Shown here: piece by piece, positions 12,613-21,475 of the stretch
Position numbering within the stretch: the stretch's first letter is position 1
Layout of the letters: every line of letters begins with the position of its first letter
Assembly: GCA_900542495.1 (NCBI GenBank)
Contig: UQNW01000029.1
Coordinates: 1 to 29,144 of the forward strand
Direction of reading: 5' to 3'
DNA from: an uncultured Roseburia sp.
GTDB taxonomy: Bacteria > Bacillota > Clostridia > Lachnospirales > Lachnospiraceae
Length of the DNA stretch: 29,144 bases
The notes under the pieces: generated by a model
The model's database searches: none
What the model was told of the DNA's origin: nothing
The model's input: only the letters and a program-made list of their open reading frames with translations
Translations under genes and position numbers: made by a program

Positions 12613-15195
12613 ATGAACATTCAGAAATTTACTCAGAAATCAGTAGAAGCCATTAACGATTGTGAAAAGCTCGCCTATGAATATGGAAATCAGGAGATCG
12701 AGCAGGAACACCTTTTAGTCGCCCTGTTACGTCAGGAAGATGGACTGATTCCAAAATTAATAGAGAAAATGGAGATCCAGAAAGAACATTTTGTGGATAA
12801 CGCAGAGCGCCATTTAGCTGCCCGTGTAAAAGTATCCGGCGGACAGGTTTATGTAGGACAGGATCTGAATAAGGTACTTGTCCATGCGGAGGATGAGGCA
12901 AAAGCAATGGGAGACGAATATGTTTCCGTGGAACATTTGTTTTTATGCCTGATCAAATATCCGAATAAGGCAATGAAGGAAATCTTCAAGGAGTATGGAA
13001 TTACCCGTGAACGGTTTTTGCAGGCGTTGTCAACGGTAAGAGGAAACCAGAGAGTGGTATCCGATAACCCGGAGGCAACTTATGACACACTGGAAAAATA
13101 TGGATACGATATGGTAGAACGTGCGAGAAACCAGAAACTTGATCCGGTGATCGGACGTGACGCAGAGATCCGTAATGTGGTTCGTATCCTTTCCAGAAAG
13201 ACAAAGAACAACCCGGTTCTGATCGGTGAGCCTGGTGTCGGTAAGACGGCTGTTGTCGAAGGACTCGCACAGAGAATCGTCCGCGGTGATGTCCCGGAGG
13301 GATTAAAGGACAAGAAATTATTTGCACTGGATATGGGCGCACTGGTTGCAGGCGCCAAATATCGTGGTGAGTTTGAGGAACGTCTGAAAGCGGTTCTCGA
13401 TGATATCAAAAATTCCGATGGACAGATCATTCTGTTTATCGATGAACTTCATACCATCGTGGGAGCAGGAAAAACAGACGGTGCGATGGATGCAGGCCAG
13501 TTGTTAAAACCAATGCTTGCCCGTGGTGAGTTACACTGTATCGGTGCGACCACCTTAGATGAGTACCGTGAATATATTGAAAAAGATGCTGCTTTGGAGC
13601 GTCGTTTCCAGCCGGTACAGGTGGATGAGCCGACCGTTGAGGATACCATTTCCATCCTGCGTGGACTGAAAGAGCGTTATGAAGTATTCCACGGTGTAAA
13701 AATTACAGACTCGGCACTGGTATCTGCGGCAGTGCTCTCAAACCGTTATATTTCCGACCGTTTCCTGCCGGATAAGGCAATCGACCTCGTGGATGAGGCA
13801 TGTGCCTTGATCAAGACGGAACTGGATTCCATGCCGACAGAGCTGGATGAGTTAAACCGTCGTGTCATGCAGATGGAGATTGAGGAGACAGCTCTGAAAA
13901 AAGAGACGGATCGTCTGAGCCAGGAGCGTCTTGCGGATCTTCAGAAGGAACTGGCAGAACTTCGTGATGAATTTAACACAAAGAAAGTACAATGGGAAAA
14001 CGAAAAGAAATCGGTTGAAAAAGTCCAGAAACTTCGTGAAGAGATCGAGCAGGTCAAGAATGAGATCAAGACTGCACAGCAGAATTATGATCTGGAAAAA
14101 GCGGCAGAACTGCAGTATGGAAAACTTCCACAGCTGCAGAAACAGCTGGAAGTTGAGGAAGAGGAAGTTAAGAATAAAGATCTTTCGCTGGTACATGAGA
14201 ACGTCAGCGAGGAAGAGATCGCACGTATTATTTCCCGTTGGACGGGTATTCCGGTCGCAAAGCTGACCGAGAGTGAACGTAACAAGACACTGCATCTGGA
14301 CGAGGAGCTGCATAAACGTGTCATTGGTCAGGACGAGGGTGTCACAAAAGTGACAGAAGCCATCATCCGTTCCAAAGCCGGAATCAAAGATCCGAGCAAA
14401 CCGATCGGTTCGTTCCTGTTCTTAGGACCTACCGGTGTCGGTAAGACAGAACTTGCAAAGGCTCTGGCAGCCAGTCTTTTTGATGACGAATCCAATATGG
14501 TGCGTCTTGATATGAGTGAGTATATGGAGAAATACTCCGTGTCCCGTCTGATCGGAGCGCCTCCAGGATATGTCGGATATGATGAAGGCGGTCAGCTGAC
14601 GGAGGCAGTCCGTAGAAAACCATATTCGGTTGTTCTGTTCGATGAGGTCGAGAAAGCACATCCGGATGTATTCAATGTATTATTACAGGTGCTGGATGAC
14701 GGACGTATCACGGACTCACAGGGAAGAACCGTTGACTTTAAGAATACGATCATCATCATGACATCGAACCTCGGATCAGCACATCTGCTGGAGGGCATTG
14801 ATGAGAATGGTGATATCAATCCGGCTTGTGAGGAAGCGGTTATGAATGAACTTCGTGGACATTTCAGACCGGAGTTTTTGAACCGTCTCGATGAGATCAT
14901 TATGTTCAAGCCTCTGACAAAAGACAACATCGGTAATATCATTAATCTGCTGATGAATGATCTGAACAAACGTCTTGCTGACCGTGAGATTACGGTAGAA
15001 CTTTCAGACAGTGCAAGACAGTTCATCGTTGATCACGGATATGATCCGATCTATGGTGCAAGACCTCTGAAACGTTTCTTACAGAAACACGTAGAGACAT
15101 TGTCTGCAAAGCTGATCCTTGCGGATGAGGTGAGAGAGGGAGATACCATTCTGATCGATACCGAAGGGGATAAGCTGACTGCGAGAGTGAAATAA
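12613..15195 (+). CDS. clpB: ATP-dependent disaggregase ClpB
   Basis: This 860-residue Hsp100 chaperone resolves aggregated proteins with DnaK/DnaJ/GrpE in the cytoplasm. The N-terminal domain (1-145) carries the double Clp-N repeat. The first AAA+ module has Walker A GEPGVGKT (205-212), Walker B ILFIDELHT and the pore loop AGAKYRGEFEERL. A long coiled-coil middle domain (about 400-530) sets ClpB apart from ClpA and ClpC. The second AAA+ module has Walker A GPTGVGKT (605-612), pore loop GAPPGYVGYDEGG and sensor region GARPLKR. Length is normal. GGAGG (12601-12605) lies 7 bases before the ATG. The gene is monocistronic, driven by a CIRCE-controlled promoter. Confidence 0.98.
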   Translation: MNIQKFTQKSVEAINDCEKLAYEYGNQEIEQEHLLVALLRQEDGLIPKLIEKMEIQKEHFVDNAERHLAARVKVSGGQVYVGQDLNKVLVHAEDEAKAMGDEYVSVEHLFLCLIKYPNKAMKEIFKEYGITRERFLQALSTVRGNQRVVSDNPEATYDTLEKYGYDMVERARNQKLDPVIGRDAEIRNVVRILSRKTKNNPVLIGEPGVGKTAVVEGLAQRIVRGDVPEGLKDKKLFALDMGALVAGAKYRGEFEERLKAVLDDIKNSDGQIILFIDELHTIVGAGKTDGAMDAGQLLKPMLARGELHCIGATTLDEYREYIEKDAALERRFQPVQVDEPTVEDTISILRGLKERYEVFHGVKITDSALVSAAVLSNRYISDRFLPDKAIDLVDEACALIKTELDSMPTELDELNRRVMQMEIEETALKKETDRLSQERLADLQKELAELRDEFNTKKVQWENEKKSVEKVQKLREEIEQVKNEIKTAQQNYDLEKAAELQYGKLPQLQKQLEVEEEEVKNKDLSLVHENVSEEEIARIISRWTGIPVAKLTESERNKTLHLDEELHKRVIGQDEGVTKVTEAIIRSKAGIKDPSKPIGSFLFLGPTGVGKTELAKALAASLFDDESNMVRLDMSEYMEKYSVSRLIGAPPGYVGYDEGGQLTEAVRRKPYSVVLFDEVEKAHPDVFNVLLQVLDDGRITDSQGRTVDFKNTIIIMTSNLGSAHLLEGIDENGDINPACEEAVMNELRGHFRPEFLNRLDEIIMFKPLTKDNIGNIINLLMNDLNKRLADREITVELSDSARQFIVDHGYDPIYGARPLKRFLQKHVETLSAKLILADEVREGDTILIDTEGDKLTARVK

Positions 15196-15198
15196 AAA

Positions 15199-15226
15199 TT
15201 CAGAGAAGATTTATATCTTCTCTGAA
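15199..15226. terminator. Shared terminator between clpB and the patatin gene
   Basis: An 11-bp perfect stem, TTCAGAGAAGA (15199-15209) with TCTTCTCTGAA (15216-15226), has a 6-nt loop. On the minus strand it is followed directly by TTTTT, so it terminates the patatin gene. It overlaps that gene's last codons and stop. For clpB the T-run is less good. Confidence 0.75.
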
Positions 15227-16071
15227 AGAAAACTTTTTAACTTTCTGGCAGTTTCTTCATAATCAGAAACGCCAAGATCATAAAGCTGTTGTTCAAGAGC
15301 AGCGTCTTTTGAAAAGGTTCCAAGTGGCAGATGCCTGCTTGGAGCAAATATAAAGGCGCTGCCTTTTTTTTCTAATTTATTTGCAAGGTCGATGGAAGCC
15401 TGATAATTGACATGGCGGTTGTCAATACTTTCAATCGTTTTCGGATACTTGTGGAGCATGCGTTTGTAGACCGGACGGTAGGCTTCCGGTTGTTTCACAA
15501 AATCCCTTGGGTTTGAGAGAATAACCACGATCTTTTCACAACCGTGATCTAAGGCGTGCTGCACCGGAATGGAATCGGCAACGCCGCCGTCATAATAAAA
15601 ATGGTTATTCACAGAAACCGGGCGGCAGAAACCCGGCAGCGCACAGGTTGCCATGATCGTGCGGTAATTGTCACGCACGATATCATATTTGGAAAAGTAT
15701 GTGGCTTTTCCGGTCACAGCGTCTGTCGCAGGCATGTAAAATTCTGCCGGATTTTTCATAATGGCATCATAGTCGATCGGATCGGCACCGTCGGAATTGG
15801 TCAGTGTTCCGTAAATATATTGCAGCCCGAAAAGATTTCCAGTGCGGAGCAGGCTGCGCACGCTCAAATAACGTGGATCATCCAGATGCTCGGTATAGAA
15901 ACGCAGATTTCTTCCACGCTGTCCGGCGAGATAGGAGAGCGTGTTTGCTGCACCGGCTGACACGCCGATACAGTAATCAAATGTAATATTGTCATCTAAA
16001 AATTTATCTAAAATTCCGGCACTGTAAGCACATTTCATGCCGCCACCTTCTACTACAAGTCCTGTTTTCAT
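15211..16071 (-). CDS. Patatin-like phospholipase
   Basis: The 286-residue protein has the patatin catalytic dyad: nucleophile S38 in GVSAG and aspartate D161 in DGG. The oxyanion loop EGGGMK (8-13) precedes them. It resembles the bacterial YjjU-type acyl hydrolases, which hydrolyse acyl esters of lipids with unknown natural substrate. No signal peptide or membrane helix is seen, so it is probably cytoplasmic or peripheral. The start has AGAGGG 7 bases upstream on the minus strand, and a likely promoter lies at 16115-16143. It is convergent with clpB, with a shared terminator, and looks monocistronic. Confidence 0.9.
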   Translation of the reverse strand: MKTGLVVEGGGMKCAYSAGILDKFLDDNITFDYCIGVSAGAANTLSYLAGQRGRNLRFYTEHLDDPRYLSVRSLLRTGNLFGLQYIYGTLTNSDGADPIDYDAIMKNPAEFYMPATDAVTGKATYFSKYDIVRDNYRTIMATCALPGFCRPVSVNNHFYYDGGVADSIPVQHALDHGCEKIVVILSNPRDFVKQPEAYRPVYKRMLHKYPKTIESIDNRHVNYQASIDLANKLEKKGSAFIFAPSRHLPLGTFSKDAALEQQLYDLGVSDYEETARKLKSFLSEKI

Positions 16072-16114
16072 AGAAATCCCTCTTGAATCATATAAAAAGT
16101 GTTTGGTTATACAA

Positions 16115-16143
16115 CATATAGAATCGTATCTCTGCTTTGTTAA
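16115..16143 (-). promoter_or_regulatory. Likely promoter of the patatin gene
   Basis: On the minus strand, TTAACA (16143-16138), a 17-bp spacer and TATATG (16120-16115). Both boxes are imperfect. Confidence 0.4.
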
Positions 16144-16240
16144 AATATTATCACATAATTAGTCAGAGTAAAGATACAGATTATTGCAAAATGTATAAGA
16201 AATGCGATAAAAAATTACTGCCGTTACTGGAACGAGGTAC

Positions 16241-16260
16241 TAATAATTTGCAAATTATTA
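16241..16260. repeat. Perfect 20-bp palindrome, possible operator
   Basis: TAATAATTTG (16241-16250) is followed directly by its exact reverse complement CAAATTATTA. It lies 26 bp upstream of the -35 box of a strong plus-strand promoter. No T-run follows, so it is not a terminator; a dimeric regulator binding site is the natural reading. Confidence 0.5.
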
Positions 16261-16286
16261 ACAATGTATAAAGCGTTGAAAATAAC

Positions 16287-16315
16287 TCGACAGAAAATCA
16301 TGGAAATGCTATAAT
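16287..16315 (+). promoter_or_regulatory. Strong extended -10 promoter without an obvious gene
   Basis: TCGACA (16287-16292), a 17-bp spacer ending in TGC, then a perfect TATAAT (16310-16315). Transcription would start near 16322 and run through about 300 bases lacking a clear gene. That stretch contains small hairpins (GCGT/ACGC near 16354, ATGGC/GCCAT near 16387) and two short frames (16341-16439 and 16516-16611) before the trpS promoter. Confidence 0.6.
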
Positions 16316-16515
16316 CTTTATCAAAGCATTTTAATTCTAAATGAGTGAAGATAAGCGTTTACATACGCAATTGCTCAGGTTCTTTTATGGCAGCAGCCAT
16401 TATTCTAAAATCAGATTCAACTTTATTTTTAGGGGTTGATCTAAGAATTTTCAATGCTTGGTTTTCACAATTATAAAAGCAGAGAGAATTCGATTCAGGA
16501 AGCAGGGTTCTCTCG

Positions 16516-16611
16516 ATGGAGACAGTCAGAAAAATCTGCGAGTGCGTAGAGCAGGCAGGCTCAGAAGACAACGTAAAAGAAATCTACCGTATTTTTAGTG
16601 AGAAGCAGTGA
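16516..16611 (+). CDS. Possible small protein or gene remnant, 31 aa
   Basis: A frame reading METVRKICECVEQAG and ending YRIFSEKQ has helical, charged, protein-like composition. The frame stays open upstream of the ATG back to a TAA at 16474, so it could also be the 3' end of a decayed gene. AGGG about ten bases upstream is a weak ribosome site. I do not recognise a family. Confidence 0.25.
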   Translation: METVRKICECVEQAGSEDNVKEIYRIFSEKQ

Positions 16612-16620
16612 ATCGTCCTC

Positions 16621-16649
16621 TTGCGTGATCTTCCATAAAATTATATAAT
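16621..16649 (+). promoter_or_regulatory. Sigma-A-like promoter of trpS
   Basis: TTGCGT (16621-16626), a 17-bp spacer and a perfect TATAAT (16644-16649). The leader of about 100 nt contains a GC-containing hairpin (TGCTGT near 16664 with ACAGCA near 16692) but no T-box consensus. Confidence 0.65.
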
Positions 16650-16757
16650 GAAACACAGGTGCGTGCTGTTGTTGCTCCAACGGACGACAGACAGCAGCAA
16701 ATGAGGATAAAAACGGTTAACAAGTAAGAAATTGAGAGGCAAGGAGATATTTTTAAT

Positions 16758-17855
16758 ATGGAAAACAAGAAACCAAAAATCATTTTAACAGGGGACAGAC
16801 CAACCGGAAAACTTCATGTGGGACACTATGTTGGTTCCTTAAAAAGAAGGGTTGAATTACAGAATTCCGGTGAATTTGATAAGATTTTTATTATGATTGC
16901 CGATGCGCAGGCACTGACGGACAACGCAGATAATCCAGGCAAGATCCGCGATAACATTATGGAAGTTGCGTTAGATTACCTGTCTGTCGGAATTGATCCG
17001 GCAAAATCCAATATCTTTATCCAGTCGCATGTGGCAGAACTGACAGAACTTACTTTCTACTATATGAATCTGGTAACGGTATCACGTTTGCAACGTAACC
17101 CAACCGTAAAAGCAGAGATCCAGATGCGTAACTTTGAGACAAGTATTCCAATGGGATTTTTCAATTATCCGATCAGTCAGGCGGCTGATATCACTGCTTT
17201 TAAGGCAACGACTGTTCCGGTGGGGGAAGACCAGCTTCCAATGTTAGAGCAGACCAAAGAGATCGTGCATAAGTTTAATGCGGTTTATGGGGAAACACTC
17301 GTAGATCCAGAGATTTTGCTCCCATCCAACAAGGCATGTTTAAGACTTCCGGGTATCGACGGAAAGGCAAAGATGAGCAAATCTTTAGGAAACTGCATTT
17401 ACCTGTCAGAATCTGAGGCAGATGTGAAGAAAAAAGTTATGTCCATGTTCACAGATCCGGATCACATCCGTATCGAAGATCCGGGAAAACTGGAAGGAAA
17501 TACAGTATTCACTTATCTGGATGCATTCAGCAATGAGGGACATTTTGCAGAGTACTTACCGGAATATGCTAATTTAGATGAGTTAAAAGATCACTATAAA
17601 CGCGGTGGATTAGGCGACGTCAAAGTGAAGAAGTTCTTAAATAACGTTCTTCAGGAAGAATTAAGCCCAATCCGTGCAAGAAGAGCTGAGTATGAGAAGA
17701 ATATCGAAGGTGTCTATGAGATCTTGAAGAAGGGCAGTGAAGTGGCAGCAGAGACCGCTGCGCAGACATTGAGTGAAGTCAAAGCAGCCATGAAGATCAA
17801 CTACTTCGATGACCCGGCTTTTCTGGCAGAACAGATTAAGAAATACAACGAATAG
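16758..17855 (+). CDS. trpS: Tryptophanyl-tRNA synthetase
   Basis: The 365-residue class I synthetase charges tRNA-Trp with tryptophan. The HIGH motif is HVGH (20-23) in TGDRPTGKLHVGHYVG and the KMSKS motif is K205-S209. The GDRPTGKLHVGHY form marks the clostridial/lactobacillal branch of bacterial TrpRS and differs from the GxxPSGxxxLGNY type of E. coli and B. subtilis. AGGAG (16742-16746) precedes the ATG by 11 bases. A tryptophan T-box would be common before trpS in Firmicutes, but no AGGGTGG-type motif was found in the leader. dnaE follows after 12 bases, so the two are probably cotranscribed. Confidence 0.96.
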   Translation: MENKKPKIILTGDRPTGKLHVGHYVGSLKRRVELQNSGEFDKIFIMIADAQALTDNADNPGKIRDNIMEVALDYLSVGIDPAKSNIFIQSHVAELTELTFYYMNLVTVSRLQRNPTVKAEIQMRNFETSIPMGFFNYPISQAADITAFKATTVPVGEDQLPMLEQTKEIVHKFNAVYGETLVDPEILLPSNKACLRLPGIDGKAKMSKSLGNCIYLSESEADVKKKVMSMFTDPDHIRIEDPGKLEGNTVFTYLDAFSNEGHFAEYLPEYANLDELKDHYKRGGLGDVKVKKFLNNVLQEELSPIRARRAEYEKNIEGVYEILKKGSEVAAETAAQTLSEVKAAMKINYFDDPAFLAEQIKKYNE

Positions 17856-17867
17856 GAAGAAAAGAAA

Positions 17868-20800
17868 ATGGCATTCACACATCTCCATGTGCATACAGAG
17901 TTTTCACTTTTGGATGGCTCGAATAAGATAAAAGAATATGTAGCAAGAGTCAAAGAACTCGGCATGAACAGTGCGGCAATCACAGACCATGGGGTGATGT
18001 TTGGTGTCATTGATTTTTATAAAGCTGCGAAAGCAGCAGGAATCAATCCCATTCTTGGCTGTGAGGTGTATGTAGCGCCGAATTCTCGTTTTGACAGGGA
18101 AGCGGCTCATGGGGAGGACCGTTATTATCATCTGGTGCTGTTAGCTGAGAATAATGAGGGCTATCAGAATCTGATGAAAATTGTATCCAAAGGATTTGTC
18201 GATGGATATTATTATAAACCGCGTGTGGATATGGAAGTATTGCAGCAGTATCACAGCGGAATCATAGCGTTAAGTGCCTGTCTGGCAGGAGAAGTGCAGC
18301 GCTATCTGGTCAAGGGACTTTACGACGAGGCAAAAAAAGTTGCCGAAAAGTATGAAAACTGTTTCGGAAAGGGCAACTTTTTCCTTGAATTGCAGGATCA
18401 CGGAATCCCGGAGCAGCAGATGGTCAATCCGCAGCTTGTGCGCATGAGTCAGGAAACCGGGATTGAGCTTGTTGCGACGAATGACGTGCATTACACTTAC
18501 GCGGAAGACGCAGAAGCGCATGACATTCTGCTCTGTATCCAGACTGGAAAAAAATTATCTGACGAAAACCGTATGCGTTATGAGGGCGGTCAGTATTATG
18601 TGAAGTCCGAGGAGGAGATGCGTAAGCTTTTTTCCTTTGCAAGTCAGGCAATCGATAATACACAGAAAATTGCAGACCGCTGTCATGTGGAGATTGAATT
18701 CGGTGTGACGAAGCTGCCACATTTTGAGGTGCCACAAGGTTATGATTCATGGACTTATCTGAATAAATTGTGCCATGAAGGACTCGTAAAACGGTATCCG
18801 GACAGACACGAGGAGCTGCTTCCGAAGTTAGACTATGAGCTGAACGTTATCCGGAAAATGGGATATGTGGATTATTTCCTGATCGTGTGGGATTTTATCA
18901 ATTATGCGAGAACACATGGCATTCCGGTCGGACCGGGACGAGGAAGTGCGGCAGGAAGCCTTGTCTCCTACACGACAGGTATCACGAATATTGATCCGAT
19001 CAAGTATAATCTGCTGTTTGAGCGTTTCTTAAATCCGGAACGAGTGACCATGCCCGATATTGATATCGATTTCTGTTATGAGAGGCGGAGCGAAGTTATT
19101 GATTATGTCGTGGAAAAATATGGCAAAGACTGTGTTTCACAGATTGTAACGTTTGGTACATTGGCGGCAAAGGGTGTGATCCGTGATGTGGGAAGGGTGA
19201 TGGATCTTCCGTACAGTTTTTGTGATACGATCGCAAAAATGATCCCGAATGAACTCAATATCACGATTGAGAAAGCGTTACAGATGAATCCGGAACTCCG
19301 AGGCATGTACGAATCAGACGAGAATGTGCGCACGCTGATTGATATGTCAAAGCGTTTGGAGGGACTGCCGCGGCACACTTCCATGCATGCAGCAGGAGTC
19401 GTGATCTCACAGAAGGCAATGGATGAGTATGTTCCGTTGTCGAGAGCGTCTGACGGAACAATCACAACACAGTTTATCATGACGACGATCGAGGAACTTG
19501 GACTTTTGAAAATGGATTTCCTTGGCCTTCGGACACTGACTGTGATCAAGGACGCAGCAGATCTCGTATATAAGAACCACGGGATCAAAATCGATGTCAA
19601 CCACATTGATTATAACGATCATACTGATCCGGATGCGGTGCTCATCGATTACAATGATAAAAAAGTATTAGGCTACATCGGAACCGGGAAAACGGAAGGC
19701 GTATTCCAGTTAGAAAGTGCCGGAATGAAAAACTTCATGAAGGAGCTGAAACCACAGAGTTTAGAGGATGTCATTGCCGGAATTTCCCTGTACCGTCCGG
19801 GACCAATGGATTTTATTCCAAAGTACATCAAAGGAAAGAACGAGCGTGACAGCATCACCTATGAATGTAAGGAGCTCGAACCAATCTTAGAGCCAACTTA
19901 CGGCTGTATCGTTTATCAGGAACAGGTGATGCAGATCGTGCAGGAGCTTGCCGGATATACGATGGGACAGGCAGATAATATCCGTCGTGCCATGAGTAAA
20001 AAGAAGCAGTACGTGATCGATGCAGAGCGTCAGAACTTTGTCTATGGAAACGAGGAACAGGGAATTAAGGGCTGTATTGCGAATGGCATCAGTGAGCAGG
20101 CAGCGAATAAGATTTACGATTCCATGGTTGATTTTGCGAAGTATGCGTTTAACAAATCACATGCAGCAGCCTATGCAGTCGTTTCCTATCAGACGGCGTA
20201 TTTTAAATATTACTATCCGGTAGAATTTATGGCAGCGCTCATGACATCTGTGATCGATAATACAAGAAAAGTTTCCGAATACATTTTTACCTGCCGACAG
20301 ATGGGAATCAAGGTGCTCCCGCCGGATGTCAATGAGGGAGAGGGCGTCTTTACCGCGGTCGGAGAGAATATCCGCTACGGACTGTACGCGATCAAGAGTA
20401 TCGGAAGACCGGTGGTTGATCTGATCTTGCAGGAGCGTGCGGAGAATGGAACTTATAAGACACTGCAAAGTTTCTTGGAGCGTGTTTCGTGCAGAGAGGT
20501 GAATAAACGTGCCGTGGAAAATCTGATCAAAGCCGGTGCCTTAGATGGCTTAGACGGCAACAGACAGCAGATGATCACTGTTTTTTCCACGATTATGGAT
20601 AACCTTGCTTCGGAGAAGAAAAAGAGCATGTCCGGGCAGATGACGTTGTTTGACCTTGTATCAGAGGAAGATAAGAAAGACTATGAGATCAGGCTTCCAC
20701 AGCTGGAGGAGTACAGCAAGGAGATCAAGCTTGGTTTTGAAAAAGAAGTGCTTGGCATCTATCTGACCGGTCATCCGTTAGAGGAATATGAAGAACGCTG

Positions 20801-21380
20801 GCGAAAAAATATATCCGCAGTCACGACCGATTTTATTTTGGACGAAGAGACAAATGCGGTGAAGATCAAGGATAACCAGAAGGTGACCGTTGGTGGAATG
20901 ATCACGGAAAAAACGATCAAATACACCAAGAACAATAAAGTCATGGCATTTCTTACGTTAGAGGATCTGCTTGGAACAGTGGAGGTCATTGTATTTCCGA
21001 ACAGTTACGAGAAGTACAGCCAGCTTTTAAACGAGGATGAAAAAGTATTTATCACAGGCCGTGCCAATGTCGAGGAAGATAAGAACGGCAAGATCATCTG
21101 TGAGCAGATCACCTCTTTTGACAGTGTGAAACGCGAGCTGTGGCTTCAGTTTGCTACGAAGGAAGAATTTGAAGCAAAGGAGCAGGAGCTTTATGCAAAG
21201 CTTCATGATTCTGACGGAAGGGACGCAGTTATCATTTACATTTCATCCATAAAAGCGATGAAGCGACTGCCAAATAACTACAACATTTGCGTGAATCAGG
21301 AGATTGTGAACAATTTGACGAACTTTTTGGGTGAAAATAATGTAAAAGTTGTAGAAAAGAGCATTGAAAAGAGAGCGTAA
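17868..21380 (+). CDS. dnaE: DNA polymerase III alpha subunit DnaE
   Basis: The 1170-residue C-family polymerase begins with a PHP domain (HLHVHTEFSLLDG: H5, H7, H9) and continues with the palm motif GPGRGSAAGSLVSY (about 353-366). The catalytic aspartates are D397, D399 and D401 in PDIDIDF. Fingers, a tandem helix-hairpin-helix region (about 880-920) and a C-terminal OB fold (VGGMITEKTIKYTKNNKVM, about 1010) follow. In Firmicutes DnaE works beside PolC, extending RNA primers at the lagging strand; PolC is not in this window. AGGA (17854-17857) overlaps the trpS stop, 10 bases before the ATG. Length and domain order are normal. Confidence 0.97.
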   Translation: MAFTHLHVHTEFSLLDGSNKIKEYVARVKELGMNSAAITDHGVMFGVIDFYKAAKAAGINPILGCEVYVAPNSRFDREAAHGEDRYYHLVLLAENNEGYQNLMKIVSKGFVDGYYYKPRVDMEVLQQYHSGIIALSACLAGEVQRYLVKGLYDEAKKVAEKYENCFGKGNFFLELQDHGIPEQQMVNPQLVRMSQETGIELVATNDVHYTYAEDAEAHDILLCIQTGKKLSDENRMRYEGGQYYVKSEEEMRKLFSFASQAIDNTQKIADRCHVEIEFGVTKLPHFEVPQGYDSWTYLNKLCHEGLVKRYPDRHEELLPKLDYELNVIRKMGYVDYFLIVWDFINYARTHGIPVGPGRGSAAGSLVSYTTGITNIDPIKYNLLFERFLNPERVTMPDIDIDFCYERRSEVIDYVVEKYGKDCVSQIVTFGTLAAKGVIRDVGRVMDLPYSFCDTIAKMIPNELNITIEKALQMNPELRGMYESDENVRTLIDMSKRLEGLPRHTSMHAAGVVISQKAMDEYVPLSRASDGTITTQFIMTTIEELGLLKMDFLGLRTLTVIKDAADLVYKNHGIKIDVNHIDYNDHTDPDAVLIDYNDKKVLGYIGTGKTEGVFQLESAGMKNFMKELKPQSLEDVIAGISLYRPGPMDFIPKYIKGKNERDSITYECKELEPILEPTYGCIVYQEQVMQIVQELAGYTMGQADNIRRAMSKKKQYVIDAERQNFVYGNEEQGIKGCIANGISEQAANKIYDSMVDFAKYAFNKSHAAAYAVVSYQTAYFKYYYPVEFMAALMTSVIDNTRKVSEYIFTCRQMGIKVLPPDVNEGEGVFTAVGENIRYGLYAIKSIGRPVVDLILQERAENGTYKTLQSFLERVSCREVNKRAVENLIKAGALDGLDGNRQQMITVFSTIMDNLASEKKKSMSGQMTLFDLVSEEDKKDYEIRLPQLEEYSKEIKLGFEKEVLGIYLTGHPLEEYEERWRKNISAVTTDFILDEETNAVKIKDNQKVTVGGMITEKTIKYTKNNKVMAFLTLEDLLGTVEVIVFPNSYEKYSQLLNEDEKVFITGRANVEEDKNGKIICEQITSFDSVKRELWLQFATKEEFEAKEQELYAKLHDSDGRDAVIIYISSIKAMKRLPNNYNICVNQEIVNNLTNFLGENNVKVVEKSIEKRA

Positions 21381-21392
21381 AGAGATTAAAAT
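21365..21392 (+). promoter_or_regulatory. Possible promoter of pfkA
   Basis: TTGAAA (21365-21370), a 16-bp spacer and TAAAAT (21387-21392). It overlaps the end of dnaE and would let pfkA be expressed independently. Confidence 0.45.
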
Positions 21393-21410
21393 AGTATACA
21401 TTGGAAAATA

Positions 21411-21438
21411 AATATCTGTAAATGGGTAAACAGATATT
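21411..21438 (+). other. Hairpin in the pfkA leader
   Basis: AATATCTGT (21411-21419) pairs perfectly with ACAGATATT (21430-21438) around a 10-nt loop, about 20 bases before the pfkA ribosome site. The octamer AATGGGTA occurs in the loop (21421-21428) and again at 21440-21447. It could be an mRNA-stabilising or regulatory structure. Confidence 0.4.
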
Positions 21439-21475
21439 CAATGGGTATATTTATTTTTTAGGAGGGAACTATAAA

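Noticed and set aside
13852..14313. Long open frames antisense to clpB and dnaE
   Set aside because: They mirror the codon bias of the sense genes, have no ribosome sites and encode low-quality serine- and leucine-rich sequences.
16359..16571. 70-codon minus-strand frame in the gap before trpS
   Set aside because: There is no ribosome site, the composition is unlike a protein domain, and the plus-strand frame at 16516-16611 reads more like coding sequence.
16650..16757. T-box riboswitch before trpS
   Set aside because: No AGGGTGG-type motif and no terminator/antiterminator pair are visible; the leader is only about 100 nt with one hairpin.
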